64,000 nucleotides of DNA from Actinophytocola glycyrrhizae (GTDB taxonomy: Bacteria > Actinomycetota > Actinomycetes > Mycobacteriales > Pseudonocardiaceae). Location of the stretch: positions 542,523 through 606,522 of the forward strand of contig NZ_JBHSIS010000020.1 of the NCBI RefSeq assembly GCF_042653545.1, in the 5' to 3' direction. Below are positions 45,943 through 54,702 of the stretch, piece after piece. The translations under genes and the position numbers were made by a program. The first letter of the stretch is position 1. Every line of letters begins with the position of its first letter. A model generated the notes under the pieces. The model was not told the DNA's origin, did not search any database, and was given only the letters and a program-made list of their open reading frames with translations.

Positions 45943-47205
45943 GTGTCATTGATCGAGCTGTCCGAGATCTACAAGGTCTTCGGCCGTCGCCCGCAACGCG
46001 CGGTAGCCCGGTTGAGAGAGGGGACCAGTCGCGAGGAGTTGCGCGCGGACGGCCTGACCCCGGCGGTCATCGACGCGTCCTTCTCGGTCGATCCCGGCCA
46101 GATCTTCGTCGTGATGGGCCTGTCGGGATCGGGCAAGTCCACCCTGATCCGCATGGTGAACGGTCTGTTGGAGCCCACCTCCGGGGCGGTGCTCATCGAC
46201 GGCGAGGACATCACGAAGCTCGAGGGGCGCGGTCTGCGGCGCGTCCGGCGCGAGCGGATCAGCATGGTCTTCCAGCACTTCGCACTGCTTCCGCACCGCA
46301 CCGTCGGTGAGAACGCGGCCTACGGCCTCAAGGTCCGGGGGCTCAACCGCGCGGACCGCGAACAGCGGGCCGACCACGCCCTGGAACTGGTCGGTCTCGG
46401 CGGCTGGGGCGGTTCGTACCCGGGTGAGCTCTCCGGCGGCATGCGGCAGCGGGTCGGCCTGGCCCGCGCGCTCGCGGCGGAGACCGACATCATGCTGATG
46501 GACGAGGCGTTCAGCGCGCTGGACCCGCTCATCCGGCGCGAGATGCAGGACCAGCTCATCAAGCTCCAGCACGACCTGGGCAAGACCATCCTGTTCATCA
46601 CCCACGATCTCAACGAGGCGATGCGCCTCGGCGACCGCATCGCGATGATGCGCGACGGCCGGATCGTGCAGCAGGGCACGGCCGAGGAGATCCTCAACGA
46701 CCCGGCCAACGACTACGTCGCCCAGTTCGTCCAGGACGTCGACCGCACCCGCATCCTCACGGCGGCCTCGGTGATGGAGAACCCGGTCGCGGTGCTCGGC
46801 GCGGGCCAGGGGCCGCGCGCGGCCCACAAGCTGATGCGCGAGAACCAGCTCAACGGCATCATGGTGGTGGACCGCAACCACCGGTTGCACGGTGTGGTGA
46901 GCGAGTCGGCCGCCGCGGACGCCGTCGCCGCGGGCCGGGACGACCTCGCCGGCGTGCTGGAGCAGCCGGCCAAGGTCACTCCCGACACCGCGGTCGCCGA
47001 CCTGTTCGCCGCATCGGCGCACAGTGCCACCCCCATCGCCGTCGTCGACGCCGACCAGACCCTGCTCGGCGTCATCGCCCGCGTCACGCTGCTCAGCGCC
47101 CTGGGCAGTGTCGCCAGGTCCGCTGCTTCCGATCCCGACATCGGCTCCCCACCCGCTCCCGACTCCGAACTGGTGCACGACGCCACTGTGAAGGGAGCCC
47201 GGTGA
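45943..47205 (+). CDS. proV: Glycine betaine/proline ABC transporter ATPase with CBS domains
   Basis: 420 residues. The ATPase has Walker A GLSGSGKST, signature LSGGMRQRVGLARAL and Walker B IMLMDEAFSALD. The long N-terminal extension with TPAVIDASFSVDPGQ is characteristic of ProV/OpuAA. After ~280 residues come two CBS-like segments (NQLNGIMVVDRNHRLHGVV; ATPIAVVDADQTLLGVI) that sense ionic strength or nucleotides in this family. The start is GTG. Its stop overlaps the permease start. The three-gene set imports compatible solutes under osmotic stress. Confidence 0.94.
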   Translation: MSLIELSEIYKVFGRRPQRAVARLREGTSREELRADGLTPAVIDASFSVDPGQIFVVMGLSGSGKSTLIRMVNGLLEPTSGAVLIDGEDITKLEGRGLRRVRRERISMVFQHFALLPHRTVGENAAYGLKVRGLNRADREQRADHALELVGLGGWGGSYPGELSGGMRQRVGLARALAAETDIMLMDEAFSALDPLIRREMQDQLIKLQHDLGKTILFITHDLNEAMRLGDRIAMMRDGRIVQQGTAEEILNDPANDYVAQFVQDVDRTRILTAASVMENPVAVLGAGQGPRAAHKLMRENQLNGIMVVDRNHRLHGVVSESAAADAVAAGRDDLAGVLEQPAKVTPDTAVADLFAASAHSATPIAVVDADQTLLGVIARVTLLSALGSVARSAASDPDIGSPPAPDSELVHDATVKGAR

Positions 47206-48206
47206 TGGGCGCGGCGAGCGGTTGGGTGCGGGACATGTGGGACGAGCGCGTCGACGGTCTCCCGAGGATCCCCGTCGGGGACTGGATCGACAACGCCTTC
47301 GACTGGGTCAAGGACAATCTCGACGCTTTCTTCGACGAGGTCGCCGATCTGTTGCGGGACGCGGTGACCGGCATCGCCGACCTGCTGAACTCGCCCGCGC
47401 CACTCGTGCTGGCGTTCGTGTTCGCACTGCTCGCTCTCGCTGTCCGGGACTGGAAGGTCGCCGCAGGCACACTGGTCGGGATGGCGCTGATCATCTCGAT
47501 GGACCAGTGGGAGAACGCGATGGACACCCTGGCGCTCATCGTGGTCGCCACGTTCGTGGCGCTGGTGATAGCCATCCCCCTCGGTATCCTCGCGGCTCGT
47601 TCCGACCGGTTCAGCAGGGTGATCCGTCCGATCATGGACCTGATGCAGACGATGCCTGCCTTCGTGTGGCTCGTCCCGGTGGTCACGCTGTTCAGCATCG
47701 GTGTTCCCGCCGGGCTGGTGGCCACCATCATCTTCGCGCTGCCGCCCGGTGTCCGGCTGACCGAGCTGGGCATCCGCCAGGTGGACGCGGAGGTCGTCGA
47801 GGCAGGGCACGCGTTCGGCGCGACACCGCGGCAGATCCTCCGGGAGGTCCAGCTTCCGCTCGCCCTGCCGACCGTGATGGCGGGCGTCAACCAGGTGATC
47901 ATGCTGGCGCTCTCGATGGCGGTCATCGCCGGGCTCGTCGGCGGTGGCGGGCTCGGCAGCGAGGTGACGTCGTCGATCTCGCGGCTGGACATCGGACTCG
48001 GGTTCGAGGCAGGCATCTCCGTGGTGATCCTCGCGATCTTCCTCGACCGCGTCACCGCGTCCGCCGGGCAGCGTGGTCCGCGGCGTGGTCTGCTCCGCGG
48101 CCTGCGTGCCCGCGTGAGCAGGCCGGCGAGGCCGAAGTCCGCCGGGCGGGCCGACACCACGGCGGCTGCCACCGAGCAGCAGAACGTTCCCGCCGGGACC
48201 GGCTGA
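47205..48206 (+). CDS. proW: Glycine betaine/proline ABC transporter permease
   Basis: 333 residues. An N-terminal amphipathic region leads to about seven helices, and the EAA-type loop reads EVVEAGHAFGATPRQILREVQLP, which docks ProV. The segment PIMDLMQTMPAFVWLVPVV is typical of ProW. The C-terminal tail is Arg/Ala-rich. ATG 47205 is coupled to the proV stop (TGATG) and preceded by AAGGGAG. Confidence 0.94.
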   Translation: MGAASGWVRDMWDERVDGLPRIPVGDWIDNAFDWVKDNLDAFFDEVADLLRDAVTGIADLLNSPAPLVLAFVFALLALAVRDWKVAAGTLVGMALIISMDQWENAMDTLALIVVATFVALVIAIPLGILAARSDRFSRVIRPIMDLMQTMPAFVWLVPVVTLFSIGVPAGLVATIIFALPPGVRLTELGIRQVDAEVVEAGHAFGATPRQILREVQLPLALPTVMAGVNQVIMLALSMAVIAGLVGGGGLGSEVTSSISRLDIGLGFEAGISVVILAIFLDRVTASAGQRGPRRGLLRGLRARVSRPARPKSAGRADTTAAATEQQNVPAGTG

Positions 48207-48363
48207 CGGGTGTCGGCCGGACTGACACACCCATCCCCGACCGGGTGGACGCACAGCGTCGGTGCTGTCGCCCACGAACGAGAAGGAGAGGCGCCACGTC
48301 CGTCCGCGAACCATCGGAACGGATCGGCGGCGTCGTGATGCCCGCACGAAGAGAGGACGACGA

Positions 48364-49287
48364 ATGACGAGGAAGATGACAGGGAAGCGAGTCGGTGCGG
48401 CATTGGCGGCGCTCGGCCTGAGCCTCGGGCTGGTGGCGTGCGGTTCCGACGACGGCGGCGACGGCGGTGACAGCGGTGACAGTGGCGGCGACGGCGGCGA
48501 CAAGCAGATCACGCTCGGGATCATCCCGTCGTGGACCGACGGCCTGAGCACCGCGTACCTGTGGAAGAACATCCTGGAGGACAGGGGTTTCCAGGTCGAC
48601 ATCCAGGAGCTGTCCGAGGCCGCGCCGCTCTACACCGGCCTTGCCGAGGGTGACGTGGACGTCTACCCGTCCGCGTGGCCGGAGGTCACCCACAAGTCCT
48701 ACATGGAGAAGTACGGCGACGAGATCGAGGACCTCGGCGCGTACTACGACAACGCGAAGCTCACCATGGCGGTGCCGGAGTACACCGAGATCAGCTCCAT
48801 CGAGGAGCTCACCGGCAACGCCGACAAGTTCGGCGGCAAGATCATCGGCATCGAGCCGGGAGCCGGTCTCACCGAGGTCACCAAGACGTCCGTGATGCCG
48901 GAGTACGGTCTTGACGGCGACTACGAGCTGGTCACCTCGTCGACGACCTCGATGCTCGCCGAGCTGAAGAACGCCGTCGACAGCAATCAGGACATCGTGG
49001 TCACCCTGTGGCGCCCGTTCTGGGCCAACAACGCCTTCCCGGTGAAGGACCTGGAGGACCCCAAGGGCGCGCTGGGCGAGGCCGAGGGGCTGCACGAGCT
49101 GGCCCGTATGGGCTTCAGCGACGAGTTCCCCGAGGTGGCCGCGATGATGTCGAAGGCCAAGCTCGACGACGAGCAGTACGGCACGCTCGAGGACCTGGTG
49201 GTCAACGAGTACGGCGAGGGCAAGGAAGACGAAGCCGTCACCCAGTGGCTCAAGGACAACCCGGACTGGGTGGCGACGCTCAGCTGA
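48364..49287 (+). CDS. proX: Glycine betaine-binding lipoprotein
   Basis: 307 residues with a lipoprotein signal (lipobox LVAC at ~22-25) followed by a Gly/Asp-rich linker of repeated GGD/SGD. The mature domain belongs to the OpuAC/ProX family: ITLGIIPSWTDGLSTAYLWK, DVDVYPSAWPEVTH and IVVTLWRPFWANN, with tryptophans that form the cage for the quaternary amine. It lies 157 bases after proW, a larger gap than within proVW, but is clearly part of the same system. A hairpin terminator follows. Confidence 0.94.
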   Translation: MTRKMTGKRVGAALAALGLSLGLVACGSDDGGDGGDSGDSGGDGGDKQITLGIIPSWTDGLSTAYLWKNILEDRGFQVDIQELSEAAPLYTGLAEGDVDVYPSAWPEVTHKSYMEKYGDEIEDLGAYYDNAKLTMAVPEYTEISSIEELTGNADKFGGKIIGIEPGAGLTEVTKTSVMPEYGLDGDYELVTSSTTSMLAELKNAVDSNQDIVVTLWRPFWANNAFPVKDLEDPKGALGEAEGLHELARMGFSDEFPEVAAMMSKAKLDDEQYGTLEDLVVNEYGEGKEDEAVTQWLKDNPDWVATLS

Positions 49288-49295
49288 CCGGAACG

Positions 49296-49335
49296 GTCAG
49301 CCGCCGCGTTCGTCCTCAGTGGAACGGCGGCTGAC
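49296..49335. terminator. Terminator hairpin after proX
   Basis: GTCAGCCGCCG (49296-49306) pairs perfectly with CGGCGGCTGAC (49325-49335), with an 18-base loop. It lies 9 bases after the proX stop. Confidence 0.75.
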
Positions 49336-49356
49336 CACACGACGGTGCTGCGACGA

Positions 49357-49390
49357 ACATCGGCCTCGGCGACTCCGCCGGGGCCGATGT
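49357..49390. terminator. Second hairpin between proX and the TetR gene
   Basis: ACATCGGCC (49357-49365) pairs with GGCCGATGT (49382-49390), and inside it CGGCG pairs with CGCCG. It sits between two converging genes and probably ends transcription from the tetR side. Confidence 0.65.
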
Positions 49391-49469
49391 CGCATGTCCG
49401 CACCGGGTCGCCACCCCACGGGCGGTCGCCGGAGCGACCCGCGGTCGTGGGCGCCGGTTCCAGGTGGGG

Positions 49470-50099
49470 TCAGGCGGTGGGTTCGGCCGCGTAGGCGGCG
49501 AGGAAGACCCGCACCGCTTCGTCCGCGTAGTGGTTCAGCTCGCGGCGGGGGAACCTGTGGTCGGGGTGGAACATGGCCTTGTTGAGCGGGATCGAGAGAA
49601 CCAGCCAGTTGAGGTGTTGCGCGGCGAGCACGGGGTCGGGCACCGTGAGCAGGCCGCGGCGGCCGAGTTCCCGGAGCTGTGCCGCGATGGTGGTGTGTGC
49701 GCGCTCCAGCGCGTTGGCGAACCAGGTCTTGGCCAGGTCGGGGAATCGCTCCGCCTCGGCGATGATGATGCGGCGGAGCCGGATCAGGTGCGGCTGGGTG
49801 ACCTCGTCGATGTGCCTGCGCGCGAACTGACGGAGGTCGTGCTCCAGATTGTCCGTTGTGGACAGCGAGGTGAGCATGTCGTGGGTCAGTGACTCGGTCG
49901 TGCTGATGTCGCCGGTGATGATCGCCTCGAACAACCGGCGCTTGTCCGAGAACTGCTTGTAGACGGTCTGCTTGGACACGGCGGCCAGTGCGGCCACCTC
50001 GTCCATGCTGGCCCCGCCGTATCCCTTGCGCAGGAACACCGACCGCGCCGCGTCCAGGATCGCCTGGCGTTTGCGGGCCGACTGGCTCATCTCGTCCAT
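49470..50099 (-). CDS. TetR family transcriptional regulator
   Basis: 209 residues. The helix-turn-helix is SMDEVAALAAVSKQTVYKQF, preceded by RQAILDAARSVFLRKGYGGA, the TetR consensus. The C-terminal ligand/dimer part resembles the TetR_C_7 (AefR-like) group. The start ATG 50099 (MDEMSQ) is chosen over the longer frame because the upstream DNA holds the operator. It is divergent from an alpha/beta hydrolase gene and probably represses both. Confidence 0.9.
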   Translation of the reverse strand: MDEMSQSARKRQAILDAARSVFLRKGYGGASMDEVAALAAVSKQTVYKQFSDKRRLFEAIITGDISTTESLTHDMLTSLSTTDNLEHDLRQFARRHIDEVTQPHLIRLRRIIIAEAERFPDLAKTWFANALERAHTTIAAQLRELGRRGLLTVPDPVLAAQHLNWLVLSIPLNKAMFHPDHRFPRRELNHYADEAVRVFLAAYAAEPTA

Positions 50100-50110
50100 G
50101 ACCGCCGATA

Positions 50111-50150
50111 GTACTGGACCGCCCAGTACCGAGTACTGTACCGTCCAGTT
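50111..50150. promoter_or_regulatory. TetR operators between tetR-type and hydrolase genes
   Basis: GTACTGG (50111-50117) and CCAGTAC (50123-50129) form a perfect 7-bp inverted repeat around ACCGC. A second, weaker copy (GTACTGTACCGTCCAGTT) starts at 50133. They lie in the ~70-base divergent gap, so one repressor could control both genes. Confidence 0.78.
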
Positions 50151-50169
50151 CCGAGTGGAGGGGGACGAC

Positions 50170-50958
50170 ATGAAAGCCGTGTCTCGGGACGGGACCATGA
50201 TTGCCTACGACCAGGTGGGGACCGGTGTGCCAGTGGTCATCGTCGGCGCCGCCCTGCAGGGGCGCGCCTCCTACCAGCCGCTCGCCGAGGCGCTCGCCGC
50301 GCGGTTCACCGTGTTCAACTACGACCGCCGCGGGCGGGGCGATTCCGGTGACACCGCGCCCTACGCGGTGGAGCGGGAGATCGAGGACCTCGCAGCCGTC
50401 ATCGTGGCCGCCGGCGGGCCCGCCGCCGTGTACGGCCACTCTTCGGGTGCCGGTCTGGTGCTCCACGCCGCGGCGCATGGCCTGCCGATCGACAAGATCG
50501 TGTTGCACGAGTTGCCATTCGATCCCGACGAGGACGAGAGCGCGACACGGGAGGAGGCGGCCAGGTACCGGTCGCTGATCGAGGAGAACCGCCCCGGCGA
50601 CGCGGTCGAGCTGTTCCTCGCTTCGGCCGGCATGCCACCGGAGCTCGTCGCCCACGTTCGGAACGACCCCGCCATGGTGGCGAACGCACCCACCCTTCTG
50701 TACGACCCCTTCGAGATCATGAGCACGGACAGCAGAAATGGCCGCACGCCCGCCGAGCAGGCCACCGCGGTGACCACCGAGGCGCTCGTGCTTGCCGGCA
50801 CCGAGGGTCCGCCGTGGATGGCGGTCACAGCGCGGGAACTCGCCGATGCCCTGCCGCAGGGGCAACTCCGTGTCATGCCAGGGCAGGGGCATGTCGTGCC
50901 GCCCGAAGTGCTCGCGCCGGTGCTGATCGAATTCCTCATGGTGAGTCCACGCCGCTGA
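50170..50958 (+). CDS. Alpha/beta hydrolase
   Basis: 262 residues. The nucleophile elbow is GHSSGAG (serine at ~93), the oxyanion side NYDRRGRGDSGD is typical, and the catalytic histidine is in GQGHVVPPEVLAP. It is a general esterase/lactonase-type fold; the substrate is unknown. The ATG at 50170 follows GGAGGGGGACGAC. TetR-hydrolase pairs often respond to a xenobiotic or signalling ester that the enzyme then degrades. Confidence 0.88.
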   Translation: MKAVSRDGTMIAYDQVGTGVPVVIVGAALQGRASYQPLAEALAARFTVFNYDRRGRGDSGDTAPYAVEREIEDLAAVIVAAGGPAAVYGHSSGAGLVLHAAAHGLPIDKIVLHELPFDPDEDESATREEAARYRSLIEENRPGDAVELFLASAGMPPELVAHVRNDPAMVANAPTLLYDPFEIMSTDSRNGRTPAEQATAVTTEALVLAGTEGPPWMAVTARELADALPQGQLRVMPGQGHVVPPEVLAPVLIEFLMVSPRR

Positions 50959-51281
50959 ACCGAACCGTGGCACGGGCCCTGGCTTTGTGCTCTGTCCACG
51001 GCGATACCAAACGACCGACCTGAACCAGTTCCCGCCGGCGGATCATGAATTAGGACCGGCGGCGAATCATTTCAGCGGCGGTAGTCATTCTTTTGGCCGC
51101 TCCAGGAATCCGCCGAACGCGAACGAGATACGCCAGTCAGTGCTACGAGCCGGTCGTGCCATCTGCCGAATGATGCAATTTCTGACCGGAAGCTTGTGCG
51201 CTCCGAGAACGGCGAGCTACTTTCTGTAGTCGGTCCTGCCCCTGTCTTTGGGACCGTCATCCAGGAAAGGAATCGGCAACG
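50959..51281. other. Intergenic stretch upstream of the trypsin-like gene
   Basis: About 320 bases with lower GC than the genes around it. No gene, repeat or clear hairpin was found. The ribosome site AGGAAAGGAA lies about 9 bases ahead of the trypsin-like start at 51282, and the promoter is expected here. Confidence 0.4.
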
Positions 51282-52061
51282 ATGAGGTTGCGTTCACTGG
51301 CTGCTGCCCTGCTCACGGTCACCGCATTCGCTTTCGCCTCGATGGCCGCACCGGCGACGGCCGCCGCGGATACGCCCCCCGACGGGGGCGTGCTGCAACC
51401 CAACGTGGTGGGCGGCAGTCCTGCTCCCGCCTACTCGTTCATGGGCTCCCTGCAGACCACCACGGGTGGCCATTTCTGTGGCGCCTCGGTCGTGCACCGG
51501 AACTGGGCCGTCACCGCGCGGCACTGCGTGCAGGGCAGCGCGCCCTCGAGCATGCAACTGCGCGTGGGTAGCAGCAACCGGACCTCCGGCGGCGTTGTGG
51601 TCGGGGTCACCTCGGTGACCATGCACTCGACCAACGATCTGGCGATGATCGGGCTGACCACGGTCCCGTCCGCCTACTTGCCGATCAGGATCGCGGAGAA
51701 CTCCGGTCCGGTCGGCACCTTCACCCGGATCATGGGGTGGGGGCAGACCTGCCCGTCACCGGGCGGCTGTGGCGCGCCGATCCAGTTGCAGCAGCTGAAC
51801 ACCTCGATCGTGGCCGACGGTTCCTGCGGCGGGATCCTGGGCGCCACCGAGATCTGCACCAGCAACCCGGGCGGCGTCGCGGGGGCGTGCTATGGCGACT
51901 CCGGCGGCCCGCAGGTCAAAACGGTGGGCGCCACGTGGCAGCTCATCGGGGCAACCAGTCGCTCCGGTGGCGGCTCGATGTGCGCGGTGAGCCCGTCGAT
52001 CTACGTCGACGTGCCCGCGCTGCGTCCGTGGATTCAGGCCGTTACCGGTCTGCCGCTCTGA
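51282..52061 (+). CDS. Secreted trypsin-like serine protease (S1)
   Basis: 259 residues. It has a Sec signal peptide (LAAALLTVTAFAFASMAAPA), a short propeptide and the activation junction VVGGSPAP. The catalytic triad is His81 (TARHC, with Arg in place of the usual second Ala), the Asp in STNDLAMIGL and Ser207 in GDSGGP. Several cysteine pairs fit the fold. Actinobacterial trypsins of this type (SGT-like) are secreted digestive or morphogenetic enzymes. Its stop is followed by a secreted protein gene 50 bases on, possibly its partner or substrate. Confidence 0.93.
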   Translation: MRLRSLAAALLTVTAFAFASMAAPATAAADTPPDGGVLQPNVVGGSPAPAYSFMGSLQTTTGGHFCGASVVHRNWAVTARHCVQGSAPSSMQLRVGSSNRTSGGVVVGVTSVTMHSTNDLAMIGLTTVPSAYLPIRIAENSGPVGTFTRIMGWGQTCPSPGGCGAPIQLQQLNTSIVADGSCGGILGATEICTSNPGGVAGACYGDSGGPQVKTVGATWQLIGATSRSGGGSMCAVSPSIYVDVPALRPWIQAVTGLPL

Positions 52062-52111
52062 ACGTTCGCCTGTTCGCGTCGAACCCATTTCCAGTGCACG
52101 GAAGGAATCCC

Positions 52112-53161
52112 ATGACACGTATTCAACGGCGGCCGCGTCGCACCCGGCCGGGACGGATCTTCGGTCTGACGGTCACCGCGGTGACGGCCCTCGTCGTCTC
52201 GTTGCTCTCGACCGCCTCCTCGGCGGTGGCGGCGGCCCCGGGTTTCGGCACCACCGCCGACACCGACGTCTACATCCGGGACTACGTCGGCGATGCCGGT
52301 GCCGAACCGCATTCGAACGCGGTGTGGACCAGCCCGGACATCAAGGTGTGCCCGACCACGGTCGAGTGCAGCGAGAGCCAGAACCCCGAGGTCGGCTCGA
52401 TCAACTACATCTTCGTCAAGCTGCACAACCCCGGGCCCTACGGTTCCGGCGCCGACATCGGCAACCTGGACATCTACCGTTCCTCGCCGGGCGGCGGCAC
52501 CGGCTGGAGCGCGGACTGGACCAGCATCGGCGGCATCCTCGGTCTCTCGGTCGCCGCGTCGGGCGTCACCACCGCGATGATCCCCTGGCCGGACGTCCCC
52601 GGCCCCGGCCACTTCTGCCTGCTGGCGCGCTGGGAGTCGGCCGACGATCCGATGTCGTACGCCGAAGGTCCGAACACCGTGCTCAACACCCAGCAGAACA
52701 ACAACATCGCCTGGCGCAACGTCGACTCGGTCGACCTGTTCGCGGGCAGGGCCGCGGAGCGGCCGTACGCGCTGGGCAACCCCGGCCGGACGCAGATCGC
52801 GACCGACCTGGCGTTCACCGACGTCCGCAACGGCTTCCTCGCCGCGGGTGGCCGGCTCAGCGTCGACCTCGGCCCCGACCTGTACAACCGGTGGCGTGAG
52901 GGCGGCGGCCGGGCGACCGGCGTCAAGCAGATCGGCACCTACAGGTTCGAGATCAGCGACTTCCGGCAGGCCAGGTTCTACGGGATCCTGCTCTCACCAC
53001 GCACGAGACCGGAGCTGAAGCTCCAGTTCAGTCTGGGAGCCGAGGGTCGCAAGGGAACGCACGTGGTCCGCGTGAACCAGTTCGCCCCGCTCGATGATGG
53101 CCAGTCGGGCAAGGCGCTGACCGACGTGGGTGGTGTCGAGTACAAGATCACCATTCACTAA
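52112..53161 (+). CDS. Secreted protein of unknown function
   Basis: 349 residues with an Arg-rich signal peptide (MTRIQRRPRRTRPGRIFGL then a hydrophobic core). The mature protein is beta-rich. Its first half (DTDVYIRDYVGDAGAEPH, ...SPDIKVCPTTVECSESQNP) contains a single cysteine pair, and the stretch NYIFVKLHNPGPYGSG resembles a CARDB-like beta sandwich seen in secreted adhesion or pilus-type proteins. The C-terminal half has no recognised fold. GAAGGA precedes the ATG. It is 50 bases downstream of the trypsin-like gene and likely in one operon. A strong hairpin terminator follows. Confidence 0.7.
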   Translation: MTRIQRRPRRTRPGRIFGLTVTAVTALVVSLLSTASSAVAAAPGFGTTADTDVYIRDYVGDAGAEPHSNAVWTSPDIKVCPTTVECSESQNPEVGSINYIFVKLHNPGPYGSGADIGNLDIYRSSPGGGTGWSADWTSIGGILGLSVAASGVTTAMIPWPDVPGPGHFCLLARWESADDPMSYAEGPNTVLNTQQNNNIAWRNVDSVDLFAGRAAERPYALGNPGRTQIATDLAFTDVRNGFLAAGGRLSVDLGPDLYNRWREGGGRATGVKQIGTYRFEISDFRQARFYGILLSPRTRPELKLQFSLGAEGRKGTHVVRVNQFAPLDDGQSGKALTDVGGVEYKITIH

Positions 53162-53173
53162 TTGGTCGCCACC

Positions 53174-53212
53174 GACCGGGTTGCGCCCGGCCCGTCAGGG
53201 TGCAACCCGGTC
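53174..53212. terminator. Terminator hairpin after the secreted protein gene
   Basis: GACCGGGTTGC (53174-53184) pairs with GCAACCCGGTC (53202-53212), and the stem extends inward by GCCC/GGGT with one G-T pair. It lies 12 bases after the stop codon. Confidence 0.8.
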
Positions 53213-53237
53213 CAGGCCGCTGTATCCTCCCGCCGAT

Positions 53238-53289
53238 GCCCCGAAAGAGCTTTCGGGGTGTTGTGCGTCCCGAAAGCATCGTTAGAGAC
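53238..53289. repeat. Pair of 23-nt palindromic units (variant arms)
   Basis: The first unit (53238-53260) contains the perfect palindrome CCCCGAAAGAGCTTTCGGGG. The second (53267-53289) starts GTCCCGAAAGCATCGTT and has a decayed right arm. Spacing is 29 bases, as in the other loci. Confidence 0.6.
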
Positions 53290-53535
53290 AGGGCACCCGC
53301 CAGAGCAGCGACTTCCCGGTGCTGTCGGTGACCTTGTCATTTCGCCCGGTCGATGGGTGTTTCATATTTCTGGGGCCGTGATCGCAATGTCGACGGTCAC
53401 CCTGTGGAACTGTCCGGCGCGATGGGGTGAATGTGCACACCTTTCGTATTGCACGACAATTCCTTCCTGGGCATTCGGCAGTAACGTGCGAAGACGTCCG
53501 AGATCGTTCATCGATCACTTCGTAAGGAGACAGCA

Positions 53536-54375
53536 ATGCCCGAATTGGCTGGCCGTCGTGTGTTTTACGCGGCCCTTGCCGTGCCGATCGCCATGGTGAT
53601 CGCGCCGCTGACCGCGTCCGCGGGGGAGGCGGGCGAGACAGTGGTGACCGAGCAGGCGCAGCCGGGTGCGGTCGCGACGGAGAACGAGACCGCGGTCGCC
53701 TCGAACGCCACCGACGTCGGCGGGTTCTCGCCCGGACCCGGCTGGTACGCGTCGGGTGACGTCGTGCACAGCGAGTCCGAGGACACGCAGGTCACCTACG
53801 TGGTCAACGGCATCCACGACGACACCGTCATCGGCAACTCGTCCGAGGAGACCACCGTCGTCGAGAACGACGGGTTCTCACCCGGACCGGACTGGTACGT
53901 GTCGGATGACGCGGATGTCGTGCACAACGAGTCCGAGGACACGCAGGTCACCTATGTGATCAACGGCATCTACAACGACAGCGTGGTCGGCAACTCGTCC
54001 GAGGACACCACGGTTGTCACGTCCGACGATTCCCACGACGGGTTCTCGCCGGGGCCAGGCTGGTACGAGTCGGACGGTGTCGACGTCGTGCACAACGAGT
54101 CCGAGGACACGCAGGTCACCTACGTGGTCAACGGCATCCACGACGACACCGTCATCGGCAACTCGTCCGAGGACACGTACGTCAGCGACGGGGTCGACGA
54201 GCACATGGCCGTCCACGACGACGATGGCGTCGACCTCGATGTCGGCTTCGACGCCGACGACGCGTTCGACGACGACGACGTCACGGCGGCCTCCTTCGAG
54301 GAACTGAGCGCCGGTGCCGGCGCAGACGGCGCGTACGTCCACTCCATCGAGAGCAGCGCGTTCAACCTGGACTGA
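53536..54375 (+). CDS. Secreted acidic protein with three tandem ~50-residue repeats
   Basis: 279 residues. A signal peptide (VFYAALAVPIAMVIAPLTASAG) precedes three tandem repeats. Each opens GFSPGPxWY, continues through VVHxESEDTQVTYVVNGI, and ends DDTVIGNSSEDT. They fall at about residues 63-110, 113-165 and 168-215. The C-terminus is extremely acidic (DDDGVDLDVGFDADDAFDDDD). No cysteine is present. The repeats match no family I know. The repeat cores suggest a beta-structured unit; the acidic tail could bind calcium or cell wall. AAGGAG precedes the ATG. It is flanked by palindromes and a terminator, so it is monocistronic. Confidence 0.8.
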   Translation: MPELAGRRVFYAALAVPIAMVIAPLTASAGEAGETVVTEQAQPGAVATENETAVASNATDVGGFSPGPGWYASGDVVHSESEDTQVTYVVNGIHDDTVIGNSSEETTVVENDGFSPGPDWYVSDDADVVHNESEDTQVTYVINGIYNDSVVGNSSEDTTVVTSDDSHDGFSPGPGWYESDGVDVVHNESEDTQVTYVVNGIHDDTVIGNSSEDTYVSDGVDEHMAVHDDDGVDLDVGFDADDAFDDDDVTAASFEELSAGAGADGAYVHSIESSAFNLD

Positions 54376-54387
54376 CCCGCACGACAC

Positions 54388-54420
54388 GCTGCCGGCTCCC
54401 GCATCCCAGGAGCCGGCAGC
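54388..54420. terminator. Terminator hairpin after the repeat protein gene
   Basis: GCTGCCGGCTCC (54388-54399) pairs perfectly with GGAGCCGGCAGC (54409-54420) around a 9-base loop, 12 bases after the stop. Confidence 0.85.
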
Positions 54421-54453
54421 CTCTCGTTCCGGCCCGCGCGGCGGGGGCCCTCA

Positions 54454-54578
54454 ACCCCACGCAACGCCGACGTTGGCGCAAGCCCGCCCCGATCCCCGAT
54501 CGGGCTTCGCCAGGTCGACGGGAATGCCCTGAAAGGCGCGTTCAGGGCGCTGGGCGCCCTGAACGGCCCATTGACGGC
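54454..54578. repeat. Repeat locus 3: partial stem-loop sequence and two 23-nt palindromes
   Basis: The stretch contains GGCGCAAGCCC and CTTCGCCAGGTCGACGGGA, pieces shared with loci 1 and 2 but in another order. Two 23-base units follow at 54526-54548 (GCCCTGAA...TTCAGGGC, a perfect-arm palindrome) and 54556-54578, spaced 30 bases. The arms are CCCTGAA here rather than CCGTGAA, so both arms changed together. Confidence 0.75.
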
Positions 54579-54702
54579 ACTTTGTTGTGCCGCGAACTCG
54601 CCGGTCCAGCCCCGCCGGGCGCCCGCAGGGGGTGTGAGTGTCGTGCCTGATGACGGGTTCGTACGCCATGCCACTTCACATGATCTTCACGGAATCAATC
54701 GG

